Below are positions 32,345 through 43,770 of a DNA stretch of 64,000 nt, piece by piece. Under the pieces are notes generated by a model that worked only from the letters and a program-made list of their open reading frames with translations, made no database searches and was not told the DNA's origin. This DNA comes from Neostapfia colusana (Eukaryota > Streptophyta > Magnoliopsida > Poales > Poaceae), in contig JASWHV010000012.1 of assembly GCA_030760725.1 (NCBI GenBank), positions 51,243,652 to 51,307,651 of the forward strand, in the 5' to 3' direction. A program made the translations under genes and the position numbers. Each line of letters opens with the position of its first letter. Positions within the stretch are counted from its first letter, which is position 1.

Positions 32345-35300
32345 TGTCACACCCGGTTTTTCCGAAGAACAACCGAGTGAATATCACATGTATGCCAGGT
32401 GTCGAATATAAATAGTGAAGCATCATTTATTACAAGCCAGGTGTCGAATATAAATAAGTCTTACATAGCATATGTCTCGATGGACGATAATAAGTTCATA
32501 ATAAGTAAATAAAATAGCAGCGGAATAATTATTCTTGTGGGCTCCGTCACAGGCGTTGCCCGGATCTCCATGAACCTAGAAACCTTCTTCGGGTCCAAAG
32601 TCTTGGTCATTAAACACCACTTCATTATCTTGATCTGAGCAGCAATATAAACCAACAAATATGCAATGTTGAGTACCGATGGTACTCAGCAAGTGTGGGA
32701 AAGTTATGTCATGCATGGCTAGAACAAGGAGAGGTTGAACTCATGGTTAAAGCACTACGCATTTAATACCTATCACCTTAGCTTATTAAGCACCTACATT
32801 ACTACATAGATGAAATGGTCCCAAACTCCCAACCCATCATTATAATCAAATAACCATAACATCATCTCCAATGTTAAGCTCCCCGCTTAACATCCACATC
32901 TTCCAAGCCATCATCCTCTAATCATGAATAAGTCCAAGCCGCTCTTGACCGTGAGCACGGCTGTCATGACAGTTTTGACTCTATAGAGTTTGCACCACTG
33001 TACACACATGTAGTGATTTCATCCCCCGTTGCCGGGTGGACTAAAAGAACCTCCATTATGCCAGTGGCAACGAACCACATTCACACTTCCTAGCTGTGTA
33101 GCCAGGAGATCATACGAAGCCTTTACAAAGGGATTCCCGACGAGCGTGGGCCCACTGAGGTTTCACCCCTAACAGCATACAAGAGGCTCCAACCCCACTG
33201 CAGTGGCCCCCTCTTGAGCCTTGCGGTTCATATGGTAGTCCAGCTGACACCTATTCCCCGCACCATCCAACACACCCATACTACGCCGGGGATACACCTA
33301 ATTAATTGGCCAAGCTGCCCCATCTCAGCATGTGGTTGGCACGGTAAAGCCAGGTTACATGCTCCATGAACCGGTCCTTAGGATCCAGGCAAGTAATAAA
33401 CACAAACCCGAGTCTCGTGCACCCAGCACCAACCAAATCATCCAACTTGCCTCGATCCCTACCTCTACATAACTCATAATATCTCATTCAAGAGTAAGGT
33501 AAATAAATTGATGATCTCATATCCCAATTATCCCATTCTAAGCATGGCTAAGCATAAGCATAATAATAAATGACATGATAAAATAAATCCCAACCCAAGC
33601 TACAAGGAAACAAGGTAATGCAATTCTAGGGAAACTTCCTAGCATGGGTTTCATAGTTCAATTGACAATGCAAATAATTCTATCTACACATCCTAGTATA
33701 TGATCAAAGTGGTCAAGGACACTTGCCTCCTTCCTGCTGCTCTTGGAATGGGTAGTCCTGATCTTGGAAAGGAAGAACTTGCTCTGGAGCAGTTTCTACT
33801 CATACCATCACACATAGCAAAAGAAAATAACAAGTCATAAGACATAATTCATACTTCCACTTCATACAAACCACACATTCACATTTATGAAAGCCATTCA
33901 CAATTCTATGTGTTGTAGTTACTCTATATGTGTTCATTTTGGCTTACATGCACTTTTAAACATGTACATATGATTTCTATTTTTGTATTCATGTTCATGT
34001 TGGCATACTATATATGAATTTCTAATTTAAATAAATCCCTTATATTTAATTGATACACATTTTAGCTACCAAGTATGCATGAAAGGTATTTTCCTACTTC
34101 ATATGTGTCTTCAAACCTTGTACCAACCCGAAACTGAATTCTTTGTATTTTGGAAACTTCATTTATCATTTTCTAGTTATTTATACCTATCTTGCTATAT
34201 TTTCAGATTTATTTCTTATGCCTAAATGTGCACTTTATTATGAAAATAGTAAGACACCTCATCTAAACAGAATAGGTTTTGGGTCTAAAATATTAAATAA
34301 TATATTTTTGAACTTCTCTTCTGATGTGAACTATTTTACATTTATTTTACTAATTTTCAGAATTATTCTCTACTTAAAAATGTGTCCCTATTACTAATAA
34401 GTGTGAATAATCAATTAAACAGATTCATTTCAGCCAAAAATCTATTTTTATCTCACTCCAATGTTTTCCAAATACTAGGAAAGTTTTTAATTTGAATTTA
34501 CAATGTGTTTGTCCCATCTTTTAAATTTTAAATACTAAACACATAGTCAAATTCCTAAATTTAATATCACATAGGGTTAAAAGGGTAAATTCACCCCACT
34601 ACAGGGTCTATTATATTATTTTAGGAACTTCCAGGGGTCTAACTACACATAACAGAGGGATTTTGCTAATTTTTATTAAGTCCAGAGGCTAAAACTGATT
34701 TTTAATTGAATTTACATGAATTTCTGAAGTTCCAGGGGCTAGATCAGAAGTTTCCGGGGCTAGCTCTTATTTTCCGAGAACCCCAGGGGGTAGCGCGTAA
34801 GAATTCCAGCCTTTATAACGCGGGGCTGACGTGGACCGTCCGATTTAAAACAGACGGTTGAGATTATAACGTCGAACCGGTACGCGGGGATTTAAATTCT
34901 ACTGTGCGATTTAAAATAGACGGCGCACAAGCGGCCACGTAGCTCTGATCGAGCGCGGGCGTCGCTGCCCGGTGGCACACGGCGGTGGAAGGCGGCGATC
35001 TCGCCGGAGAGTTTCGGATCTTCGTCAATTCTTCCTAAAACTGTGATTTTATGACATAGATCGGTGGAGGGGAGGTCGGGAATCTCACCTCGGGGGTTTT
35101 CTTGAGCTCGGAGGTCCTGGAAAGCGATCGGCGACGAGATCCGAGGTGAATTCACGGCGAGGCTCGTCAGCGCTGTGTTTGAACCGCAAACCACCAAGTT
35201 TTCTGCACCTGCAAGGTTCCCCGGAGGCGGCGGATCAAGACCAGCGAGTTAGATCAAAATTCCCGAGCGAAGATCGAGCAGAATTCGCCGGAGAAGCTCC

Positions 35301-35764
35301 GGTTCTGACCGGAGAGAAAAACGGCGGATCGTGGGGAGAAACGTGACGATGCCGGGGTTTTTATAGACGGGGGAGGGCGGCGGGGTGGTTTAGACCGAGC
35401 TGGAGTCTTCTGGGACCGGGAGTCGGCTGGGAACGCGCGGTTTTCCGGTCGGTTACGATCGCGCGCGCGTGGGGAAACAGTCCCAGGTTCGGACGAGCGG
35501 GAGCTCGGGGATGACAGGTGGGTCCCGCCTGTCTGCGAGGGGGGCGCGGGCGTGCGGCTGCGGGCTGGCGAGGGGTTTGGGTGGGCCGGCTGGCGGGTTT
35601 CGGCCCACTGGCCGGGAAGGTTTGTTTTTTTTCTTTTTCTTTTTCTTTTTCATTTATGTTTTGAGTTTAATTTGAATTCCAGTTTGAATTTGAATTTTTG
35701 CAACACATGCAATACATCCAAAAATTTTTAAATTCCCCTCTTGACAGGATTTTGGGGTGTTACA
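32345..35764 (-). repeat. 5' LTR of B (3420 bp)
   Basis: It pairs with 23106-26542. TATAAAAA is at 35358-35365 (minus strand). It differs from the 3' LTR by a local rearrangement at 32394-32456 (a 21-bp direct repeat replaces about 30 bp) and by scattered substitutions. Confidence 0.96.
35358..35365 (-). promoter_or_regulatory. TATA box of 5' LTR of B
   Basis: The minus strand reads TATAAAAACCCCGGCATCG, positioned to drive the B genomic RNA. Confidence 0.65.
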
Positions 35765-35769
35765 CGGTT
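35765..35769 (-). repeat. Target site duplication CGGTT, right copy of B
   Basis: Exact repeat of 23101-23105. Confidence 0.95.
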
Positions 35770-36927
35770 CATGCCAGCCATGGCAGGAAAACAGTGCCAC
35801 CACAAGGCCAAATATGGGTGCGGCTAAGCTGACTAATTAGGTAAGTTGCTATATTGTTATGGACCGTGGAAGGCGCGGGGAATGAGAGTCAAGAGAGGAC
35901 TGCCCTGGGAACTGCATGTCACAAGAGGGGGCCCGCGGGTGGGAGAATGGTGATTTGAGCCTGCTGGTGAAACCTTAGTGAGTCCATACATCTAGTAGCC
36001 CCTTCGTAAAGGCTATTTTGTGATCTCTTAACTATACACCGACGGTTGTGTACTGGTATAATGGAGGTTCTGCATTCGCCGACAGGTGACGAAATCACAA
36101 ACTTGTGGGTAAAGTGGTGCCACCTCTGCAGAGTGTAAAACTATCATGATAGCTGTGCTTTCGGTCACAAGCGCCTGGCCAACTCACATAATTAGATGGG
36201 ATGGTTATGGGATGGTTATGGTTTGGTCTTTGATTTTGGTTTCGGGACTATTGAGTCTTGGTAATGAGAATGACTTCGGTTATGAGATGGAATTGAATAT
36301 GAGATGAGAATGTCACGAATATGAGATGGATATCATGAGTATGAGATGAAAGTTGGGAAAGATTTATGGTTGATTGAGACATGCAATGTGGTGGATTATG
36401 AAGGAGGTATGTTGATGTTTTAAATTGGATATATGTTGGGATTATATTCACTTAAAGATAGTTGCTGTTTTTATCATGATTGTGAAATAAGCTTTGTTTT
36501 TCTACAATAAGCCTTTTTATTCCTACCTTGTTGAGAGCTACATGTCATATTTCCCGCACTTGCTGAGTACGACATGTACTCACCCTTGCATTATCATACA
36601 AACATCAGCAACAGGAGAGGAGTACTTTGAAGACCATGTGGAGTACTAGGCGTGTGATCTACCATCAACTTGCCTGTGGAGTAGAAGATGGAGCCACTGC
36701 CGTGTTTAGTTGCTTCCGCTATCATTAGAGACTTCCACTGCTAGAATAAGTTAGAGACTTCCGCTGCAAGAACATGTTAGAGATTGATGTAATAAAGTAC
36801 TTAAACCCCATTATTCGTGGTTATATATTCTGAATTCAGTTTGTGGATTACATGTGTATGTGTGGGGACCATCCTGGGCACACATATGCATTAGTTCGGA
36901 TCCGTTTTCACGGGACCGGGCGTCACA
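35770..36927 (+). repeat. 3' LTR of C, second part (R/U5)
   Basis: It continues the LTR after B. It contains the rest of the shared block (to about 36180), runs to GGGACCGGGCGTCACA and abuts copia RT sequence. The last 90 bp match the outer end of the A2 LTR only partly. Confidence 0.92.
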
Positions 36928-38020
36928 CAACCACCCGGATTTGAGGACGATAAGTATCCTAACCATGTCTTTAAACATCGGAAAGCCCTCTATGGCCTCA
37001 AACAAGATCCTAGAGCTTGGTATGAGTGTCTTAGAGATTTTTTTATTAGAAATGGTTTTAGGATAGGAAAAGCCGAATACAATCTTCACTAAGCATTTTA
37101 ACGATGATTTATTCGTGTGCCAAATATATGTCGATGACATTATATTTGGTTCTACTAACAAATCCTTTTGTGATGAGTTTTCAAAGATAATGACTGAAAG
37201 GTTCGAGATGTCAATGATGGGGGAATTGAAGTTCTTCCAAGGATTCCATGTCAAACAATTCAAGGAAGGAACGTTCATAAGTCAAAGCAAGTATACTCAA
37301 GACATACTTAAGAGGTTCGACATGGACAAAGCCAAATCCATCAAGACTTCCATGGGAACCAACAGACATCTTGACCTTAATGAAGATGGTTCAAGTGTGG
37401 ACCAAAAGGTATTTCGTTCCATGATAGGTTATTTGTTTTACCTTTGTGCATCTAGGCCCGATATAATGCTTAGTGTGTGTATGTGTGCACGATTCCAAGC
37501 CGCTCCTAAGGAGTGCCACTTGATGGGCGTTAAGCGGATTCTTAGATATTTGGTTCACACTCCTAACCTTGGACTTTGGTATCCCAAGGGTTCCAAGTTC
37601 AATCTCATTGGATACTCCGATGCCGATTATGCCAGTTGTAAGGTACATAGGAAGAGCACGCCAGAGACTTGTCAATTTCTTGGTAGGTACTTGGTTCCGT
37701 GGTCTTCAAAGAAACAAAACTCCATTGCCTTATCCACAGCCGAAGCGGAGTATGTCGCAGCCGGGAGTTGTTGTGCACAACTCCTATGGATGCGACAAAC
37801 TCTTAGGGACTATGGTTACACTTTGAGCCATATTCCACTCCTATGTGACAATGAGATTGCCATTAAGATTGCTCATAATTCCGTGGAGCAATCTAGAACC
37901 AAACATATTGATATCCGTCACCATTTCCTAAGAGATCACTCTATCAAGGGAGATATCATTATCTCTCATGTTAGTAGTGAGAAGCAATTGGTGGACATCT
38001 TCACAAAACCCCTTGATTAG
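36928..38020 (+). pseudogene. Copia RT C-terminal half and RNase H of F
   Basis: It starts at QPPGFEDDKYPNHVFK, where C inserted, and reads KALYGLKQDPRAWYE. After a frame change near 37080 it continues through the RT catalytic motif QIYVDDIIFGST, MSMMGELKFFQGF and YLFYLCASRPDI, to RNase H (YSDADYASCKVHRKST, STAEAEYVAAGSC, LLCDNEIAIKIAHN, KHIDIRHHFLRDH) and the terminal KQLVDIFTKPLD-stop at 38020. YVDD, and the Asp/Glu residues of RH, are present. The frame from 37115 is open for 301 codons. Confidence 0.93.
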
Positions 38021-39462
38021 AAATGCTTTTGTCATCTAATTAGTGAACTGAATAATCTAGATTCTCGAAATGTTGCTTGAAGTGTGCACATCTGTTTGTT
38101 GCTTGTTCATAAACTTCAAAAATTACATGTTTTCAACATACTATCCTAATCTCTCTTACTCTATGAAAACTATGTTCAAAAGGACACTTTGTCAAATATG
38201 GTCATTGTTTGTTTGATGTATGCTTACTGACCATGTTTGCCAAAGGTATTTGCAAAAACTTGTCCAAAAGGATCATATTCTTGAGCTAAAATTAAAATTA
38301 TATGAATTTTGGCATGTAGCCGGACTAGTCCGCCTGGGAGGCCGGACAAGTCCGGCCCCGGAGAAGTCCAGCTCTGGTCCTCCAATAGGACTTGTTCGGA
38401 CACTAAGCCGGACTAGTCCGGCTCCACAGGACACGTGTCGCCACCGGAGCTCACCTCTAAAGATAGGAGAGGCCCCGGCCCGCTGGACACGTGTCGCCAC
38501 GGGAGTTCGCCTCTGAGGAGAGGGGAGGTATGGCCCCGCTGGACACGTGGCGCCCTCGGAGCTCGCCTCTAAGGAGAGGGGAGGCCTAGCCCCGCCGGAC
38601 ACATGGCGCCCTCGGAGCTCGCCTCTGAGGAGATGGGAGGTCCGGCCCCGACGGACACGTGGCGCCCTCGGAGCTCGCCTTTGAGGAGAGGGGAGGCCCG
38701 GTCCCGCTGGACACGTGGTGGCTTCGGAGCTCACCCTGGCAGTGGCCACGTGGCAGGGTCAGACTTCGCAGAGGACAAGTCCAAACCGTACTAGTCCACC
38801 TGGGTAGGCCGGACAATTCCGGCCATAGAGAAATCCGGCTCTGGTCCTCAAACTGGACGTGTCCGGACACCAAGCCAGACTAGTCCGGCTCCTGGGAACA
38901 TAACCTCCCAGGGGCTACCAGACTTCTCTCTTCACAGACTAGTCCGCTCAAATCCTCTCTTAAGCCGGAAGCGTCCACAAATTGGTGATTTTTGCTTTCC
39001 TCCACCAAAAATCTCATCCAATCCACGGATTGGAAACCTAAGGAGTGCGGAAACCCTTCACCGGGCTTCGTTGCTCAGGTTTCGACTCCAAATTCATCAC
39101 ATTTGAAGATTTCAAGAGGTATTATTGAACTAACCAAAAATCCTTCCTTTTCTTCATTCTTAGGTCTTTTGTTAGAAACCTCTTCACAAATGTTGTTCCT
39201 AGTGTCGATGGGATCATAGCCTAGGAGTATTGCAAGTTAATTCGAAGTTTTTGCGAAAAATTGTTAGGGTTAGGGTCCTTCCTGTATAACCTGGACTAGT
39301 CTGGTTTTGGGCAGACAAATCCGTTCTCGAGCAGACTAGTCCGGTCCTTTAATGGACAAGTCCGGTTTACACAGAACAAACTCCAACTTTAGCCATTTTT
39401 AGTGAATTTTCTTGCAATATTCCACTTCCTTGACGTCTAATCTCTGTCTCTCATGAAATATG
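38021..39462 (+). other. Spacer between pol and aORF of F
   Basis: About 1.4 kb with no convincing coding sequence. It holds A+T-rich 3' pol flank (38021-38325), CCGGACTAGTCCGG-type palindromes (38331-38430, 38780-38960, 39290-39370), and 6-7 units of the ACGTG minisatellite (38440-38750). A leader-like segment follows, ending in the aORF start. Its length and content suggest a regulatory role for the aORF, which is an inference. Confidence 0.65.
38440..38750 (+). repeat. ACGTG minisatellite in the copia F spacer
   Basis: Six to seven tandem units of about 58 bp contain GGACACGTG(T/G)CGCC, CTCGGAGCTCGCCTC and GAGGAGAGGGGAGG. The match in unit sequence, order and orientation to the gypsy C U3 array (21100-22000) is close. 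CACGTG is intact in most units. Confidence 0.9.
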
Positions 39463-40121
39463 TCGAACTTCGACCAAAGCACTCCCGTTCCAAGTCCCAC
39501 GGTCGAGGAGGCTCGACAAGCCCTTCATCGACGCATTGCCGAAGAAAGTGCAGCAAAGGAGGCCCAAGCGGCTAAAGAAGTCATCCGTCGAGAGGCGAGA
39601 ACAAAGAAGAAGCATGATCTCGACGAGGAGGCACAAATTGCCCAAGCCGTTGAAGAATCCTTGAAGGATCAACAGAGAAAGAAAAGGGATGAACGTGAAG
39701 CCCAAAGCTCCCAAGCTGCTAGTGCCTCAGAGCCCAAGAGAAAGAGGCTGGTCACCTTGGGAGATAAAGAGTGGGAAAAGGAGAAGGAAAAGGAATCCGA
39801 GGGTAGGGTTCCTCGATATCCAAAGAAGGGTATGACTGGAGCATTGAGGTAATTGTGCAGTTCTACACCACTGTGTACTTCTCCACCTACAGTGACCGGA
39901 AAATCACCTGGATGACTCACGGAGAGCAGTACTCATTCACCTATGAGAGGTTTGCACAGATACTTGGCCTTGAGGAGCACTTGGATCATGAGATTATCAT
40001 TTCCAATCTCAAGGCAGTGGACAGGGATCAGCTTGACTATATGTATCCTAGTCATGTTCCCTGTGAAGCCGGGCTTGCTAGGAACATCAAGCCGTTCTAT
40101 AGTGTAGGATCGAAGAGCATG
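39463..40121 (+). pseudogene. aORF of F, N-terminal part (copy 1, internally deleted)
   Basis: Met 39463 starts MSNFDQSTPVPSPTVEEAR, then a long charged helix (EEARQALHRRIAEESAAKEA, IAQAVEESLKDQQRKKRDE), KRKRLVTLGDKE and a Lys/Glu-rich linker. After VPRYPKKG about 450 bp present in copy 2 are missing, which shifts the frame. The globular part then reads IEVIVQFYTTVYFSTYSDRK, ITWMTHGEQYSFTYERFAQI and LDYMYPSHVPCEAGLARNIK. It is cut after SVGSKSM by the LTR of H. The globular part resembles the family annotated as putative plant transposon protein. The function is not known; in related copia elements this place is called env-like. Confidence 0.75.
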
Positions 40122-41723
40122 TGAAAAGCTAGCAGAGGGGGGGTGAATGGTAGATTAAAACTTTTCACAGCGGAAACAACAAAAACCCCTCAGCAAAAAA
40201 TCAATCGGTTAAAGAAACCATGTGTGCAAGTGTTTTCAAACGTGTTCAACCGTGACAAATCAATTATAGAGGTAGATAATCAAGTCATGGATCTATTGCA
40301 ACAAGAATCACTTGAAAACACGAAGTAAAACTTGAGATACGATCAAAACACTAAACGAAGATCAATCTGTTCTACCCGATATAAAACAGATCTGCAACGC
40401 TGCAAAGAAACTCGTGTATCTGAAAAACTACAGATCCGAAGCTCGTGAAAATTTCAAATATGATAGATAATTGAGTTGTGAAGACAACCCAAAAAGAATC
40501 ACGTCAATCGGATCTGTAAAACTCGAGTTATGAACGAAACACGGAAGCAACGTCGGTCTGTCCACAAACTCGGCGAGAAAGACTTGACGAAAAACAAGTC
40601 GGACGAACAAGGCACAAAAGCTCCTCGAAACTATGAACTTTATTCAATAGAAACCTAAGAAGAACAGCCCAAAGTCGTGCACCACGAGCTCTGGCCCCCC
40701 TTGCTTATATAATCAGCTCTATGGCCAATCCAATTCAAACTAGGACTCCTACTCCTACTTGGATTCAAACTGTAACTTTCCAATACTGCTCAAGACTCTT
40801 CTATACGCAGATAGAAGCAATCTTAAGACTTCCAAACACCTTAGGAACGTCCCAAACATTCCTAAAACAACTAAAATTCGTGACCCACACGAAATCCTAT
40901 CATAACCAACTCAAAACTTTCATATTTGAGCCATATCCGACTCAGCCTCAGCCTGAGTACGCAATCCAGCCGGTTGGACCTTTCCGACCAATTCTTTACG
41001 TCCACTTCTCTTCATCACGCCTTGGAACAATGTTGCCACGTCCATGCACTCCTTGCACACGTGCAAACACCTTCCAACGACGTACACGCAACCTTCATAT
41101 GCACTGTCCTTGATCCAAACATGTTGCGCGACCTCCCGATCAACTCAACCACAGCTCCTCCCGAACTTGGTTGTTGGAACCTCATCTCCACCCTGAGACT
41201 AGTCCAAGGATCCCGTCACCATCCATGTCTTAAACTCAAGCAACACCTGCACATAAATAAATAACCAATTCTTCCGAGCACAAGTCCTCGACTTGACTCA
41301 CGTTAGTTCGAAAACCACAACACCTTACATGAGCACGTCACATAAGCATGTTGCAAACCATATCAAATGATAACAGCCATAACCACCAAAACACACCAAA
41401 AACTTAGCAAATTAATACTAAGCAAACCTTCCCATAAAGCAAGTTTGTAACATTGCGAGTTAAAAGCAAAAACAAGACGCTGCAGTTCTACGAGTTGAAC
41501 TTCACGAGAGCTCCCTAAAAACAAGCTTCGGACCTCACAGAAGCTCTCCGGACCTTGCAGGAGCTCTCCGGACCTTGCGTCGGACCTTGCCAACACTTGG
41601 CGGACCTAACAAAGAACTTGTCAGACCTTGCCACCGAAGAATGTTTTGGCAATATTCAAAACTTTGAATGTTAATGCTAACTTTTATCCTAATTGCCAAT
41701 GTATTCAGCACACATAGGTCTCA
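40122..41723 (-). repeat. 3' LTR of H (1602 bp)
   Basis: On the minus strand it begins TGAGACCTATGTGTGC next to the PPT and ends CTAGCTTTTCA. The TATA box (TATATAAG, minus strand) is at 40704-40711. Near its U3 start, CTCCGGACCTTGC recurs several times (41530-41600). Confidence 0.9.
40704..40711 (-). promoter_or_regulatory. TATA box in 3' LTR of H
   Basis: The minus strand reads TATATAAGCAAGG. The same site is at 49326-49333 in the 5' LTR. Confidence 0.6.
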
Positions 41724-41734
41724 TAATCTCCCCC
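41724..41734 (-). promoter_or_regulatory. Polypurine tract of H
   Basis: The minus strand reads GGGGGAGATTA directly before the LTR start TGAGACC. A second purine run (AAAGGGGGAGAAAT) lies at 41810-41825 and a third near 41920. Confidence 0.8.
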
Positions 41735-42710
41735 TTGATGAATGCATTGGCAACACCAATTAAAATCCGAAAATTGGCTTATGAAAAGTTTTGAAAAGCT
41801 TTGAAAACTCATTTCTCCCCCTTTATTAATTTCTCCCCATTTTTTAAAATCAGAGAAGGAAGAAAGTGTATAACATATGCAAAGTGTAAAAAAATCTCTC
41901 CTTATACATATTTCTCCCCCTTTGACAATGTATTCAGCAAGGTTCAAAAGAGAAATTTTTAAATGTTATGAGCATATTATAACATATACATACAAAACAA
42001 AGCTCATCCAAGTCATACTATCAGGTTACTTACACTATCACATCAATGAGATACATAAAGTAGTGTAAGCCATGCTAGAGATCAAGTGTAATTTTGAATT
42101 TAAGCAAGTCATGATCTCACAAACTTAACTATTTCAACACCTGAAAACATGACACTTGTTGCTGCATTTTATTTATCATTTAAAGCACAAATTTTGATCT
42201 TATGACATTTGCAAGAGATTATATGCAGCATCAGCCTTATTCTAACCAACCAAGCCAAGCCTATGTCATTTGACAGTCAGAAGCTTAAGGACATGGTTTT
42301 AGTCATACACAACTCCTTTCAAGTTCATATCTAAGTGCAATGATAAGCCATCTCAGAAGAAGAAGTGTGATGCATGCATATTCCCTTGATCTTTTATCAT
42401 TTTTTTATTTGAACATCAAAACTCAACATGTGAGTTGATTACTTGATTAATTCTTTATGATTAAAAGCACTTGTGAGCATGCAACAAGTTCAAAACAGCA
42501 AGAAAGTTCGACCATGACCAGATTTAGTGTAAGTAATTAGTCCAATTACTAGACATGGTAAAAACTACAAAATGTATAACATGAGTAATGTAGTAAGAAC
42601 TTTCAGCCTGTAAAAGGAATCACAAAGTCATATATGTATGAAATACTATGCTCATATTATTTTAGTTTCAGATTCACACATAGACTTTCAAAGTTTCAAA
42701 AAACTCCCCC
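41735..42710 (-). other. 3' untranslated region of H
   Basis: About 975 bp between the end of RNase H and the PPT. It is A+T-rich and has no ORF with recognisable content. Several AAGGGGGAGAAA-type purine runs occur near the LTR. Confidence 0.65.
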
Positions 42711-43770
42711 TCAATTTAAGCCATGAGGATGCATAACCCCTATTTCACTACGAATGAAACAAAAACGAGTGAAATCCAAAGGTTTTGTAAAAATATCAGC
42801 CAATTGTTGTTCGGTATCAACATGGTGAAGCACAATGTTTCCTTTTTCAACATTATCACGAAGAAAGTGATACCTAATGTCAATGTGCTTAGTTCTAGAG
42901 TGTTTCACGGGGTTTTTAGCAATACAAATTGCACTAGTGTTATCACAAAACAGTGAAACACTATCTAAATCAACCCCATAGTCCTTAAGTGTTTGAACAA
43001 TCCAAAGAATTTGTGAGCAAGCGCTAGCCGCAGCTACATATTCAGATTCGGCCATGGATTGTGCAACTGAACTTTATTTTCTAGAGGGCCAAGCAACAAG
43101 TGAATTACCAAGAAAATGACAAGCACCCGAAGTACTTTTCCTATCAATCCTACAACCCCCAAAATCAGCATCCGAAAAAGCTTTCAAAGAAACGGTTGAG
43201 GAAGAAGGAAGAAAAATGCCAAATTCTTGAGTTCAATGTAGGTACCTGAGAATCCTTTTGATGGCTTGGCGATGTGAAGCACGTGGAGAAGCTTGAAAAC
43301 GTGCACAAAGACATACGCTGAATTGTATGTCTGGTCTTGACGCCGTGAGATACAAAAGTGATCCAATCATACTTCTGTATTCTTTTTTATCGACTGGGTC
43401 ACCATCTTCGTCAAGTTCAAGTGTTGTTGCTGTTCCCATTGGTGTCCGAAGAGGCTTGCATTTGTCCATGTTGAAGCGCTTAAGAAGGTCCTTTGTATAC
43501 TTAGTTTGATGCACAAAAGTTCCTTCTTCTGTTTTCTTGATTTGCAGCCCCAAAAAGTATGTAAGTTCTCCCATCATACTCATCTCAAATTCTGAACTCA
43601 TCATAGCTGAAAACTTGGACACGAGATCATGAGAAGCACAACCAAAGATAATATCATCCACATACCCTTGAACGAATAATGAGTCATTGCCATGCTTAAG
43701 TACAAAAAGAGTTTTATCAACCTTGCCCATGGTAAACCCCTTTTCAAGTAAGAATGTTTTAACCTATCAT
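42711..43770 (-). pseudogene. RT C-terminus and RNase H of H
   Basis: Read leftwards, it has MGKVDKTLFVLKHGNDSLFV, the catalytic GYVDDIIFGCAS, MSMMGELTYFLGLQIKK and SLLYLTASRPDI, then a gap with stops around 43060-43230 (AFSDADFGGC, RKSTSGACHFLG still readable). It ends with AESEYVAAASACSQILW, LFCDNTSAICIAKN, KHIDIRYHFLRD and LADIFTKPLDF. The catalytic residues of RT and RH are kept, but the frame is broken at about 43760 and near 43070. Confidence 0.9.

Larger units (their letters stand above)
23106..35764 (-). mobile_element. B: complete Ty3/gypsy Tekay/Del element (12.66 kb) with both LTRs
   Basis: This is the only element wholly inside the window with all parts: 5' LTR (32345-35764), PBS (32328-32340), an upstream ORF (31351-32127), gag, PR, RT, RH, IN, chromodomain, PPT (26547-26556) and 3' LTR (23106-26542). 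It is flanked by CGGTT. It inserted into the 3' LTR of C. In one stretch of about 540 bp that I compared by eye, the two LTRs differ at roughly 2-3% of positions, so it is not a very recent insertion. Coding is broken at several points, so it is non-autonomous now. Confidence 0.97.
15681..36927 (+). mobile_element. C: Ty3/gypsy family 2 element, 3' half, interrupted twice
   Basis: On the plus strand it has RH (15681-16029), IN and chromodomain (19461-20943), a PPT (20931-20940), and a 3' LTR in two parts (20945-23105 and 35770-36927). It is split by a solo family 1 LTR and by element B. The 5' LTR, gag, PR and RT are absent, replaced at about 15680 by the X LTR fragment through deletion. The right end GGCGTCACA (36927) abuts copia RT sequence, so C inserted into F. 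CAACC (36928-36932) is the expected target duplication. Confidence 0.87.

Noticed and set aside
39451..39714. Hydrophobic ORF on the minus strand (also at the start of the 46962-47900 reading)
   Set aside because: It is the antisense shadow of the charged aORF helix. The identical shadow at 47650-47900 only appears fused to gag of H because the aORF copy abuts gag.
40721..41264. ORFs of 112-130 codons in H LTRs (also 49343-49928)
   Set aside because: They are antisense to the LTR transcription unit, conserved only because the two LTRs are recent copies, and have no recognisable domain.
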